64,000 nt of DNA from Pseudoalteromonas sp. FUC4. GTDB taxonomy: Bacteria > Pseudomonadota > Gammaproteobacteria > Enterobacterales > Alteromonadaceae. Shown in pieces: positions 7,721 through 15,822 of this stretch. The notes under the pieces were generated by a model. That model was not told the DNA's origin. It did no database searches and worked only from the letters and a program-made list of their open reading frames with translations. Every line of letters begins with the position of its first letter. The stretch's first letter is position 1. The stretch lies in contig NZ_SEUI01000001.1 of assembly GCF_008370255.1 (NCBI RefSeq), positions 1,223,837-1,287,836 on the forward strand, in the 5' to 3' direction. The position numbers were made by a program, and so were the translations under genes.

Positions 7721-8776
7721 ATGAACTTTAGACTTTTACCAGAATGGGCCGAGCAAGACGCTGTTATGCTTACATGGCCTCACAAAGACACCGATTGGGC
7801 CGACAACTTAGCGCTTGTAGAACCTGTATATGTTGAACTTGCTAAACACATAACAACGCAGCAACAGCTTGTTATTGTGGCGCATAACAGTGCCTTAAAA
7901 ATGCATATTACAGCATTACTAAATAGTGCTAACGTCTCTCTTAATCGTGTTCATTTTGTAGTAACGCCTACCAACGATACCTGGGCGCGCGATCATGGTC
8001 CACTTACTTGCGCCGCTATTGATTCACCAGAGCAATTAAAAGTATATGATTTTACTTTTAATGGTTGGGGCAATAAGTTTGAAAGCGCATTAGACAATCA
8101 AATTAATCGTACTTTGGTAAAAGAGCTAAGTAGCACAAACAACCAATATCAAGCGCTCGAGATGGTACTTGAAGGTGGCGGTATTGAAATAAACGAGCAT
8201 GGTGTTTTACTAACAACCAGTGAGTGTTTGCTTAATAAAAACCGTAACCCTGATTTAAACCCAAATGATATTGAAGCACTTTTAAAAGAGCACTTAGGCG
8301 CGACGAGTTTTTTATGGGTTGAACATGGCTATTTAGCGGGCGATGACACCGACAGCCACATTGATACTTTAGTACGTTTTGCACCAAATAATACCCTGGT
8401 CTATGTGCAGTGTGACGATAAAACTGATGAGCACTACAGCGCACTTGATGCGATGGAAAAACAACTAAAAACCTTTAAAACTGCCGATAACACCCCATAT
8501 AACTTAATTGAGTTACCGTGGCCAAAAGCCGCTTATGACGATGAGCAAACACGCTTACCGGCTACCTACGCTAACTACTTAATTATTAATAATGCTGTGC
8601 TTGTGCCAACATATAATGATGTCAATGATGAACGTGCTCTTGCACAAGTTCAAAAAGCATACCCACAACACACTATTATTGGCGTAAATTGCCAACCAAT
8701 AATTGAACAATTTGGCAGCCTGCACTGTATTACAATGCAATTACCTCGTGGATTTTTAGCTGGAGCAGCACAATGA
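7721..8776 (+). CDS. aguA: agmatine deiminase
   Basis: Converts agmatine to N-carbamoylputrescine plus ammonia in the arginine decarboxylase route to putrescine. The 351 residues show the deiminase/PAD fold motifs: PEWAEQDAVMLTWPH at the start, NDTWARDHGPL, LEGGGIEINEHGVLLTT, GDDTDSHIDTLVRF with the catalytic His/Asp, and the nucleophilic Cys in SLHCITMQLPRG near residue 336. Length is close to the family norm (about 350-370). Its last 4 nt overlap the start of aguB (ATGA), so the two pathway enzymes are translationally coupled. Confidence 0.95.
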   Translation: MNFRLLPEWAEQDAVMLTWPHKDTDWADNLALVEPVYVELAKHITTQQQLVIVAHNSALKMHITALLNSANVSLNRVHFVVTPTNDTWARDHGPLTCAAIDSPEQLKVYDFTFNGWGNKFESALDNQINRTLVKELSSTNNQYQALEMVLEGGGIEINEHGVLLTTSECLLNKNRNPDLNPNDIEALLKEHLGATSFLWVEHGYLAGDDTDSHIDTLVRFAPNNTLVYVQCDDKTDEHYSALDAMEKQLKTFKTADNTPYNLIELPWPKAAYDDEQTRLPATYANYLIINNAVLVPTYNDVNDERALAQVQKAYPQHTIIGVNCQPIIEQFGSLHCITMQLPRGFLAGAAQ

Positions 8777-9666
8777 TAAGCCCTGCAAAATTAACTGTTG
8801 CGTTAGTGCAACAAAGCAATACCGATAACGCTCAGCACAATATGGAAAAATCAATGAGTGCCATTCGTGAAGCCGCTCAAAAAGGTGCAAAACTAGTTGT
8901 ACTCCAAGAGCTACACAGAAGCCTCTATTTTTGCCAAACCGAAAATGTTGACGTATTTGATTTAGCCGAAACTATTCCGGGACCTAGCAGTAATGCCTTA
9001 GGTGAGCTTGCTAAAGAGCTAAGCATTGTTATTGTGGCCTCTTTATTTGAAAAACGCGCCACGGGCCTTTATCACAACACCGCAGTTGTATTAGAGCAAG
9101 ATGGCAGTATTGCAGGTAAATACCGCAAAATGCATATTCCTGATGACCCAGGTTTTTACGAAAAATTTTACTTTACCCCGGGTGATATCGGTTTTGAGCC
9201 TATTCAAACCTCAGTGGGTAAATTAGGCGTGCTAGTATGTTGGGATCAATGGTTTCCTGAAGCGGCGCGTTTAATGGCAATGGCAGGCGCTGAGGTATTA
9301 ATTTACCCAACAGCTATTGGTTGGGATACAAACGACGACGTTGCTGAGCAAACTCGTCAAAAAGATGCCTGGGTGATTTCCCAGCGTGCTCATGCTGTTG
9401 CCAATGGTGTGCCGGTAATTAGTTGTAATCGCGTAGGCCATGAAAGTGACCCAAGCGGACAAAGCGATGGTATTGCGTTTTGGGGAAATTCGTTCATTGC
9501 AGGCCCACAAGGTGAGTTACTAGCCGAGGCTAATAATACTGATGAGCAAATTTTAGTGGTAGAAATTGATCAAAAACGCTCAGAAAACGTAAGACGTATT
9601 TGGCCTTTCTTACGTGATAGACGAATTGATCATTATAAAGACCTAACAAAAATATACCGAGACTAA
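8773..9666 (+). CDS. aguB: N-carbamoylputrescine amidase
   Basis: Nitrilase-superfamily enzyme that hydrolyses N-carbamoylputrescine to putrescine, CO2 and ammonia, completing the pathway begun by aguA. The Glu-Lys-Cys triad is visible: Glu in VLQELHRSLYF, Lys in YRKMHIPDDPGFYEK, and Cys about residue 156 in VLVCWDQWFPEAARL. It is 297 residues, full length for the family. It begins inside the last codons of aguA (4-nt overlap). A hairpin follows before mfd. Confidence 0.95.
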   Translation: MISPAKLTVALVQQSNTDNAQHNMEKSMSAIREAAQKGAKLVVLQELHRSLYFCQTENVDVFDLAETIPGPSSNALGELAKELSIVIVASLFEKRATGLYHNTAVVLEQDGSIAGKYRKMHIPDDPGFYEKFYFTPGDIGFEPIQTSVGKLGVLVCWDQWFPEAARLMAMAGAEVLIYPTAIGWDTNDDVAEQTRQKDAWVISQRAHAVANGVPVISCNRVGHESDPSGQSDGIAFWGNSFIAGPQGELLAEANNTDEQILVVEIDQKRSENVRRIWPFLRDRRIDHYKDLTKIYRD

Positions 9667-9697
9667 GTAACCTGCGCTCTGGTTAAATAATATAATG

Positions 9698-9718
9698 GCT
9701 CTTAGTTGCTAAGAGCCA
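9698..9718 (+). other. perfect hairpin between aguB and mfd
   Basis: GGCTCTTAG / CTAAGAGCC, a perfect 9-bp stem with a TTG loop, 31 nt after the aguB stop and 20 nt before mfd. No T run follows on the plus strand, so it is a weak terminator at best. It could be a barrier or a stability element in the mfd leader. Confidence 0.5.
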
Positions 9719-9737
9719 ACTATAAATGGAGTAATAA

Positions 9738-12700
9738 ATGGCGTTTGAGCAATGGGCAGCCTTGCCTTGGGTAAAATCTCAAAAAGATAAAATTCAATGG
9801 GGCCAGCTAAGCGGAAGTGGTTTAAGTATTGCCATTGCTGAGGGCGTTAAACAACAAGACAACTTAGTCTTAATTGTTACGCCGGATACACCAAGCGCAC
9901 TTCGCCTTGAAACAGAATTAGAATATTTATTACCCGATAACCCGGTCATGGTATTTCCTGATTGGGAAACTTTGCCGTACGATCACTTTTCCCCCCATCA
10001 AGATATTATTTCATCCCGTTTAGCTACCTTAAACACCTTAAAAAAAGAACAACAAAGTGTGTTAATTGTGCCTGTATCTACTTTAATGTTGCGCACAGCC
10101 CCGGCCTCATTTATTTACGGTTCAACAATAAACTTTAAAGTAGGCGACAAACTAGACACTCACAACTTTCGTGACAATTTAGAGCAAGCTGGTTACTTAA
10201 ATGTTCAACAAGTAATGGAGCACGGCGAATACGCTATACGCGGCTCTATCGTTGACTTATACCCAATGGGTAGCCCGCACCCATTTAGACTCGACTTTTT
10301 TGATGACGAACTCGATACCATTCGCTTATTTGATGTAGAAACGCAGCGTTCTGATGAAAAAGTAGATAAAATTGAGCTACTTCCAGCGCATGAGTTTCCC
10401 ACTAACGACGCTGATATTGAACGTTTTAGAATAAGTTACCGCGAAAAATTTGGTGCAAGCTCGCAGCAAGACTCTGTATACATGCAAGTAAGCAAAGGTA
10501 ACTGGCCTGCAGGTATTGAATACTACATGCCGTTGTTTTTTGAAAAGCTAGCGACTATTTTTGACTACCTGCCAGATACAACAACTGTTATGCAACTGGG
10601 TGATTTAGAGCATGCCGCAGATAACTTTTGGCACGATGTAAATGTACGCTATGAAAACCGCAGAGTTGACCCACTTCGTCCATTACTAGAGCCCAATGCG
10701 CTTTATCAGCCTATTGAAGAGCTGTTTTCTAATTTAGGCAATTTTGCACGTATTAGATTATCCCTTGCAAAGCTTGGCACTAAAGCAGGTAATAAAAACT
10801 TAAGCGTTAGCGAGCTGCCAGCCATTCGAATTGATCATAAACATCATGAACCTTATGGCGCGTTTATAAATTATGTAGCAGAGCAAAAAAAGAAAAAAGG
10901 CCGCATATTACTCAGTGTTGAATCGGACGGTCGTCGCGAATCATTACTGAGCATTTTAAAACCAAGCGGTTTAAAATTTAAAGAATTTGAAACACTTGAA
11001 CAATTTATAAAAAGTGCAAGTGACGTAGGCCTAATAGTAAGCCCCCTCGAGCAAAGTGTAGTACTTGGCACTAAACCAAGCCTTTCTATTATTACCGAGC
11101 AAGAACTGCTTGGTATAAAAGTATCTCAGCGCAGACGCCGCAAACACAAGTACGAAGCCAGCCAAGATGCACTAATCCGTAACTTAGCCGAGCTTAAAGA
11201 AGGTCAACCTGTCGTGCATCTCGATCACGGTGTTGGCCGTTATCAAGGTTTGCAAACCATTGATGCTGCAGGTGTAGTTACAGAGTTTGTGACAATTACT
11301 TACGCAAGTGAAGCTAAATTATACGTGCCAGTATCTGCATTGCATATGCTTAGTCGTTATTCTGGCGGTGAAGAAGCTAGCGCCCCGCTGCATAAACTTG
11401 GATCAGATGCTTGGGAAAAAGCTAAAAAACGTGCGGCTGAAAAAGTTCGCGATGTAGCCGCTGAATTACTTGATATTTATGCTCAGCGCCAAGCAAAACC
11501 GGGTAATAAATTTACCCTAGATGCCCCCGCATATCGTCAATTTAGCGATAGCTTCCCGTTTGAAGAAACTGACGATCAACGCAACGCTATAGAAGCGGTA
11601 TTAGGTGATATGCAATCAAAGCAAGCCATGGACCGCTTAGTGTGTGGTGACGTAGGCTTTGGTAAAACAGAAGTGGCCATGCGCGCTGCTTTTATAGCAG
11701 TTAACGATGATAAACAGGTAGCCATTTTAGTACCTACTACCTTGCTGGCTCAACAACACTATGAAAACTTTAAAGACCGCTTTGCTGATTTCCCAATTGA
11801 AGTCGGGGTGCTTTCGCGCTTTAACTCCACTAAAGAGCAAAAAGACACGCTTGAAAAAATGGCCAACGGTAAGCTCGATATAGTTATTGGCACACACAAA
11901 CTTATTCAACAAGATATTAAATTTAACGATTTAGGCTTACTCATTGTTGATGAAGAACATCGCTTTGGTGTTCGCCAAAAAGAGAAAATTAAAGCACTGC
12001 GCGCCGATGTAGACATACTCACACTGACTGCAACGCCAATACCTCGTACACTCAACATGGCCATGAGCGGCATGCGCGATTTATCGATAATCGCAACACC
12101 ACCGGCTAAACGTTTAGCGGTAAAAACCTTTGTACGCCAACGAGATGTAGAACTAATACGCGAAGCGGTACTGCGAGAAATTAAACGCGGTGGCCAAGTT
12201 TATTTTTTACATAACAACGTAGAAACTATCGAACGTGTTGCACAAGAAATTAGTGAATGGGTACCTGAAGCCAGTGTAACTACAGCCCACGGTCAAATGC
12301 GCGAGCAAGAGCTTGAGCAAATAATGACTGACTTTTATCATCAAAAATACAACGTACTGGTATGTACCACGATTATCGAAACCGGTATTGATGTGCCTAC
12401 GGCTAATACCATTATCATGGACAGAGCAGACAAACTAGGGCTTGCGCAATTACACCAATTACGCGGACGAGTGGGTCGAAGCCACCATCAAGCGTATGCC
12501 TACTTACTAACAGGTGACCCTAAAGCCCTTTCTAAAGATGCGAGTAAACGCTTACAAGCAATTGAATCATTAGAGGATTTAGGTGCAGGTTTTGCCCTTG
12601 CTACACATGACTTAGAAATTCGTGGTGCGGGAGAGCTACTTGGCGATGATCAATCAGGCCAAATGCAAACCATCGGCTTTAGTTTGTATATGGAAATGCT

Positions 12701-13211
12701 CGAACAAGCAGTAAATGCGCTGCGAGAAGGTAAAGAGCCAACGCTTGAGAACCTACTTCAAAAACAAACCGAAGTAGATTTAAAGCTGGCTGCATTATTA
12801 CCTGATGACTACATACACGATGTTAATGCACGCTTGGGTATGTATAAGCGCATTGCAAGTTGTGCTAACCTTGATGATATGGATGAACTACAGGTAGAAC
12901 TAATAGACCGCTTTGGTTTACTACCTGATGCTGCTAAAAACCTATTTAGCCTACAATTATTAAAAATGAAGGCTAGTAATTTAGGTATAACTAAAATTGA
13001 GGCAAACCCAAAAGGTGGTTACTTTGAGTTTAGCCAAGATACCAAGGTTAACCCTAGCTTCATCATTGGCTTGATACAAAGTGCGCCTAAGGTGTACAAA
13101 ATGGATGGCGCAAATAAACTGCGCTTTGCAATTAGTGAGGCAAATGCCCGCGAACGCTTAAAAATGGTCACTGCAATGATTGCAGATTTCGAAAAAAAGG
13201 TTAGCCATTAA
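9738..13211 (+). CDS. mfd: transcription-repair coupling factor
   Basis: ATP-dependent DNA translocase that removes RNA polymerase stalled at lesions and recruits UvrA. The 1157 residues (E. coli Mfd is 1148) show the UvrB-like N-terminal module (FPDWETLPYDHFSPHQD), the RNA polymerase-interacting CarD-like domain near residue 494 (LDHGVGRYQGLQTI), Walker A near 635 (CGDVGFGKTEVAMRAAF), DEEHRF near 737, helicase motifs TATPIPRTLNMAMSG and QLRGRVGRSHHQAYAYLL, and a C-terminal TRCF domain. Its stop shares one base with the csiV start. Confidence 0.98.
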   Translation: MAFEQWAALPWVKSQKDKIQWGQLSGSGLSIAIAEGVKQQDNLVLIVTPDTPSALRLETELEYLLPDNPVMVFPDWETLPYDHFSPHQDIISSRLATLNTLKKEQQSVLIVPVSTLMLRTAPASFIYGSTINFKVGDKLDTHNFRDNLEQAGYLNVQQVMEHGEYAIRGSIVDLYPMGSPHPFRLDFFDDELDTIRLFDVETQRSDEKVDKIELLPAHEFPTNDADIERFRISYREKFGASSQQDSVYMQVSKGNWPAGIEYYMPLFFEKLATIFDYLPDTTTVMQLGDLEHAADNFWHDVNVRYENRRVDPLRPLLEPNALYQPIEELFSNLGNFARIRLSLAKLGTKAGNKNLSVSELPAIRIDHKHHEPYGAFINYVAEQKKKKGRILLSVESDGRRESLLSILKPSGLKFKEFETLEQFIKSASDVGLIVSPLEQSVVLGTKPSLSIITEQELLGIKVSQRRRRKHKYEASQDALIRNLAELKEGQPVVHLDHGVGRYQGLQTIDAAGVVTEFVTITYASEAKLYVPVSALHMLSRYSGGEEASAPLHKLGSDAWEKAKKRAAEKVRDVAAELLDIYAQRQAKPGNKFTLDAPAYRQFSDSFPFEETDDQRNAIEAVLGDMQSKQAMDRLVCGDVGFGKTEVAMRAAFIAVNDDKQVAILVPTTLLAQQHYENFKDRFADFPIEVGVLSRFNSTKEQKDTLEKMANGKLDIVIGTHKLIQQDIKFNDLGLLIVDEEHRFGVRQKEKIKALRADVDILTLTATPIPRTLNMAMSGMRDLSIIATPPAKRLAVKTFVRQRDVELIREAVLREIKRGGQVYFLHNNVETIERVAQEISEWVPEASVTTAHGQMREQELEQIMTDFYHQKYNVLVCTTIIETGIDVPTANTIIMDRADKLGLAQLHQLRGRVGRSHHQAYAYLLTGDPKALSKDASKRLQAIESLEDLGAGFALATHDLEIRGAGELLGDDQSGQMQTIGFSLYMEMLEQAVNALREGKEPTLENLLQKQTEVDLKLAALLPDDYIHDVNARLGMYKRIASCANLDDMDELQVELIDRFGLLPDAAKNLFSLQLLKMKASNLGITKIEANPKGGYFEFSQDTKVNPSFIIGLIQSAPKVYKMDGANKLRFAISEANARERLKMVTAMIADFEKKVSH

Positions 13212-14047
13212 TGTTGCTAAAAAAATCGCTTATTGTTTTATGCTGCTTATTTAGCAGCACTGCATTTGCAGAACGCTGGTTTGAGGTTGAGGTGCTTGTA
13301 TTTAAACAGCGCCCTGCCCCGTATTTACAAGAAGACTTTAGCCTTAAGCACAAAGCTATTGAAGATAAAAATACGCTAGACTTACTGACCCCTCTTTATA
13401 CTGAACAAGCAATGCAGGCCTGCATAGATGGCGACGAGCGTTTTCAAAAACGCACTTTTACTGATTCATTAGTTAATTCAAACCCGCAATCGGGTGTATG
13501 CGATGACAGTATTAACTACCTACAAAGTTACGATGAGCTACCTGTAACGCCTTTAGCTCCCGCTAAAGATGATATGCAGCAAACTTATTTATTAGCGCCG
13601 CAACAGCTGCAATTTAAAGCGCAATATAGGCAACTAGACCGCAAAGGCTTAACACCTATTCTACATACTGGCTGGCGCTTTGAAGGCGCAAGTAAGTCAC
13701 GTGCCCCAAGTATACATTTAATAGCGGGTAAGCATCTTAAAAATGAACCTAATATAACACCTAGCTATTCAAATCCTGATTTTGTAAGTTTATTAAATTC
13801 ACAACCGGCGCTATTTAACGACCCAGATCAATCAAAAGCAGAATGGGAGCTAGACGGTTTATTTAAAATACATTTACGACATTATTTATACATAACAGCT
13901 AATTTTGATATTAGCCAAAAGCTAGAAAGTGGCGATATAGAGTCAGCCCGCTTTTCTCAGTTTAGACGTGTAATTAGTGGTGAAGTACATTACTTTGACC
14001 ATCCACGAATGGGCATGATTGTCCAAATCAGAAAATTCAAACATTAA
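13211..14047 (+). CDS. csiV: CsiV family periplasmic protein
   Basis: Exported protein of 278 residues with a Sec signal (MLLKKSLIVLCCLFSSTAFA, cleavage A-E) followed by RWFEVEVLVFKQRP, the hallmark opening of the CsiV family, and repeated beta-rich segments to the end (HLRHYLYITANFDIS, GEVHYFDHPRMGMIVQIRK). In Vibrio cholerae CsiV works with LpoA to activate the peptidoglycan synthase PBP1a; the same role is inferred here. Placement directly after mfd with a TAATG overlap is a common gammaproteobacterial arrangement. Confidence 0.88.
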   Translation: MLLKKSLIVLCCLFSSTAFAERWFEVEVLVFKQRPAPYLQEDFSLKHKAIEDKNTLDLLTPLYTEQAMQACIDGDERFQKRTFTDSLVNSNPQSGVCDDSINYLQSYDELPVTPLAPAKDDMQQTYLLAPQQLQFKAQYRQLDRKGLTPILHTGWRFEGASKSRAPSIHLIAGKHLKNEPNITPSYSNPDFVSLLNSQPALFNDPDQSKAEWELDGLFKIHLRHYLYITANFDISQKLESGDIESARFSQFRRVISGEVHYFDHPRMGMIVQIRKFKH

Positions 14048-14066
14048 TATTAAGTAGGATATAACA

Positions 14067-14321
14067 ATGAAAAAACTCCTTATCATCGCAGCTACATTAA
14101 GCCTTGCGGCTTGTTCTAAGGTAAGTCTTGAAAATTATGAAAAAATTAAAGTAGGCATGGATAAGACTGAAGTTGAAACTATTTTAGGCAGTGCTGATAA
14201 CTGTGTTGAAAAAACACTGCATACTAACTGTATATGGGGCGATGAAGCAAAAAATATCGAGATCACTCTAGTATCAGACAAAGTAACTTTATATAGCAGA
14301 CATGGCTTAGCTGATAAATAA
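14067..14321 (+). CDS. small SmpA/BamE-like lipoprotein
   Basis: Lipoprotein of 84 residues. The signal peptide ends in a lipobox LAAC (Cys16). The mature part has the SmpA/OmlA-type start KIKVGMDKTEVETILGSAD and two Cys (NCVEK, NCIW) that could form a disulfide. Ribosome site AGGAT lies 6 nt upstream. It is the last gene of the mfd-csiV run and is followed by a strong terminator. It is too short to be BamE itself; the function is unknown, probably envelope-associated. Confidence 0.8.
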   Translation: MKKLLIIAATLSLAACSKVSLENYEKIKVGMDKTEVETILGSADNCVEKTLHTNCIWGDEAKNIEITLVSDKVTLYSRHGLADK

Positions 14322-14335
14322 ACTACCCAAATATT

Positions 14336-14362
14336 AAGGGCTGATTGTATCAGCCCTTTTTT
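14336..14362 (+). terminator. Rho-independent terminator after lipoprotein gene
   Basis: Stem AAGGGCTGAT / ATCAGCCCTT with loop TGT and a T run, 14 nt after the stop. It also sits 4 nt before the end of the convergent gene, so it may act for both. Confidence 0.9.
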
Positions 14363-14365
14363 AAC

Positions 14366-15718
14366 TCATTTTTTGGAGTAAATAAGCTCAATATTAACGA
14401 TTTTACTGCGATTTAGCGTTATTTTATAGCGTTGATAAAGTGTTTTATCTTCCTCAGTTAGAACAAGTACCATATTTAATTGATAACGCCTTTCTACAGC
14501 CTGCTTAGAGATTTTATTACTGTCTAAATGATATAACTTCCCTTCACCACGTTTTAAATAACGAGCAAATGGCGCAAGATTAAATTGTAGCGTGTGCTGA
14601 AGTGTATCGTAGCCGGGCAAAAATTCTTTTGCACTAACACGTGTCTCACTTGCAAAGTGTAACCACTGCGCAGCTTGCTTATTTTGTTGACGACGTTTTG
14701 AAAAAATAGATTTCACTTCTTTAGGTATTTTCTTAAAGCGCATATATTCAAGCCAAATTAGCTGACTCGCTACTTTGTCTTTGGTAATACTATTTTTAAA
14801 ACTAAATCGCCACTTAGGTCGCCCTTGTACAATGGCTCGCCAAATCATACGTGTAATATCTTCTTTAAATATTTCACGTAGCCCGTAAATAACCCCTAAA
14901 ATTAAAATAAGCGTCGCAGTGACTTCCGTAAACGTTGAGCGAGCATTGAGTATTACAACCATCACAAATGCCATGATAACGGCTGTTACAGTGCCTTTAA
15001 CTAATCGTTTAAGGTAGCTGTTAAGAAACCGCGTTTGACGCTGTAATATTACGCCGTGCTCTATTAAGCGTTGTAACAAACGCATTTTATTTGTTATTCG
15101 ATTGGCGTCTTGCATGGTCGTTTCAGAGTTGTAACTTTTCTCTGCTCGATACGTATTTTCGCTTTTACAAAACTGCAGTAAATCGTTACGCTCCTTTGCA
15201 TAATCACTACTACGTGGGCCTTCATCTAAAAGCTTTAAAAAAGATTGCTCAACATGCCAACTTAAATAGTTATCAGCATTGGTAAAAAATGGCAGTAGTT
15301 TTTCGTCATCTGGTGTGTAGCGACGCAGCTTTTTTAAAAGCCCTTCGCTTTGCTCATATACTTCGTTAGCACGTTTATAAAAGTCTTCGGCTTCATCAAT
15401 TTTTAACGCGTCTTTTATATCGGCATCAAGTGCTAAACGCACTTGGTAACAAAATAAATTAAGATTTTGCCGGTAATCTTGTTGCTCACCTTTGTTTTTA
15501 CTAACAAAACGGCTTCGCACTAAAGGCAAGTGTATATTGTTAGCGTTATACGCTAAATGTGATTTAAAGTGGTTATTAAAGTAAGATTCTTCGGTAAGTG
15601 TTTGCGGATTAATCCCCATTTCATTAGGGATAGAAAAATACAGATCTATGCGCTGCTCAGAACGAGGAGTTAGCTCTGGCTCAATGACAAAAGATAAGTT
15701 TTCATCTTGTTTTAACAA
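14366..15718 (-). CDS. uncharacterised membrane protein with two central transmembrane helices
   Basis: Protein of 450 residues that I do not recognise. Residues 1-230 are hydrophilic and helical with many charged positions, two adjacent membrane helices follow near 242-285 (AVIMAFVMVVILNA, ATLILILGVIYGL), and the C-terminal third is basic and soluble, ending in short alternating strands. The start codon is TTG at 15718, supported by AAGGAG 6 nt upstream; the next Met is 33 residues in. It is a single-gene unit on the minus strand, convergent with the mfd cluster. Confidence 0.8.
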   Translation of the reverse strand: MLKQDENLSFVIEPELTPRSEQRIDLYFSIPNEMGINPQTLTEESYFNNHFKSHLAYNANNIHLPLVRSRFVSKNKGEQQDYRQNLNLFCYQVRLALDADIKDALKIDEAEDFYKRANEVYEQSEGLLKKLRRYTPDDEKLLPFFTNADNYLSWHVEQSFLKLLDEGPRSSDYAKERNDLLQFCKSENTYRAEKSYNSETTMQDANRITNKMRLLQRLIEHGVILQRQTRFLNSYLKRLVKGTVTAVIMAFVMVVILNARSTFTEVTATLILILGVIYGLREIFKEDITRMIWRAIVQGRPKWRFSFKNSITKDKVASQLIWLEYMRFKKIPKEVKSIFSKRRQQNKQAAQWLHFASETRVSAKEFLPGYDTLQHTLQFNLAPFARYLKRGEGKLYHLDSNKISKQAVERRYQLNMVLVLTEEDKTLYQRYKITLNRSKIVNIELIYSKK

Positions 15719-15773
15719 TCAGTTCTCCTTTTAAAATATCGTTTTAGTGTACTTGTCTCCTTTGTTTTGTTCA

Positions 15774-15803
15774 ATAAAAAAGGCCCAGTAAATACTGAGC
15801 CTT
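15774..15803 (-). terminator. Rho-independent terminator after TonB receptor gene
   Basis: On the minus strand AAGGCTCAGTA / TACTGGGCCTT forms an 11-bp stem with one G-U type pair and is followed by a T run, 20 nt beyond the receptor stop. Confidence 0.85.
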
Positions 15804-15822
15804 AATACGATTAATGTGCTAG

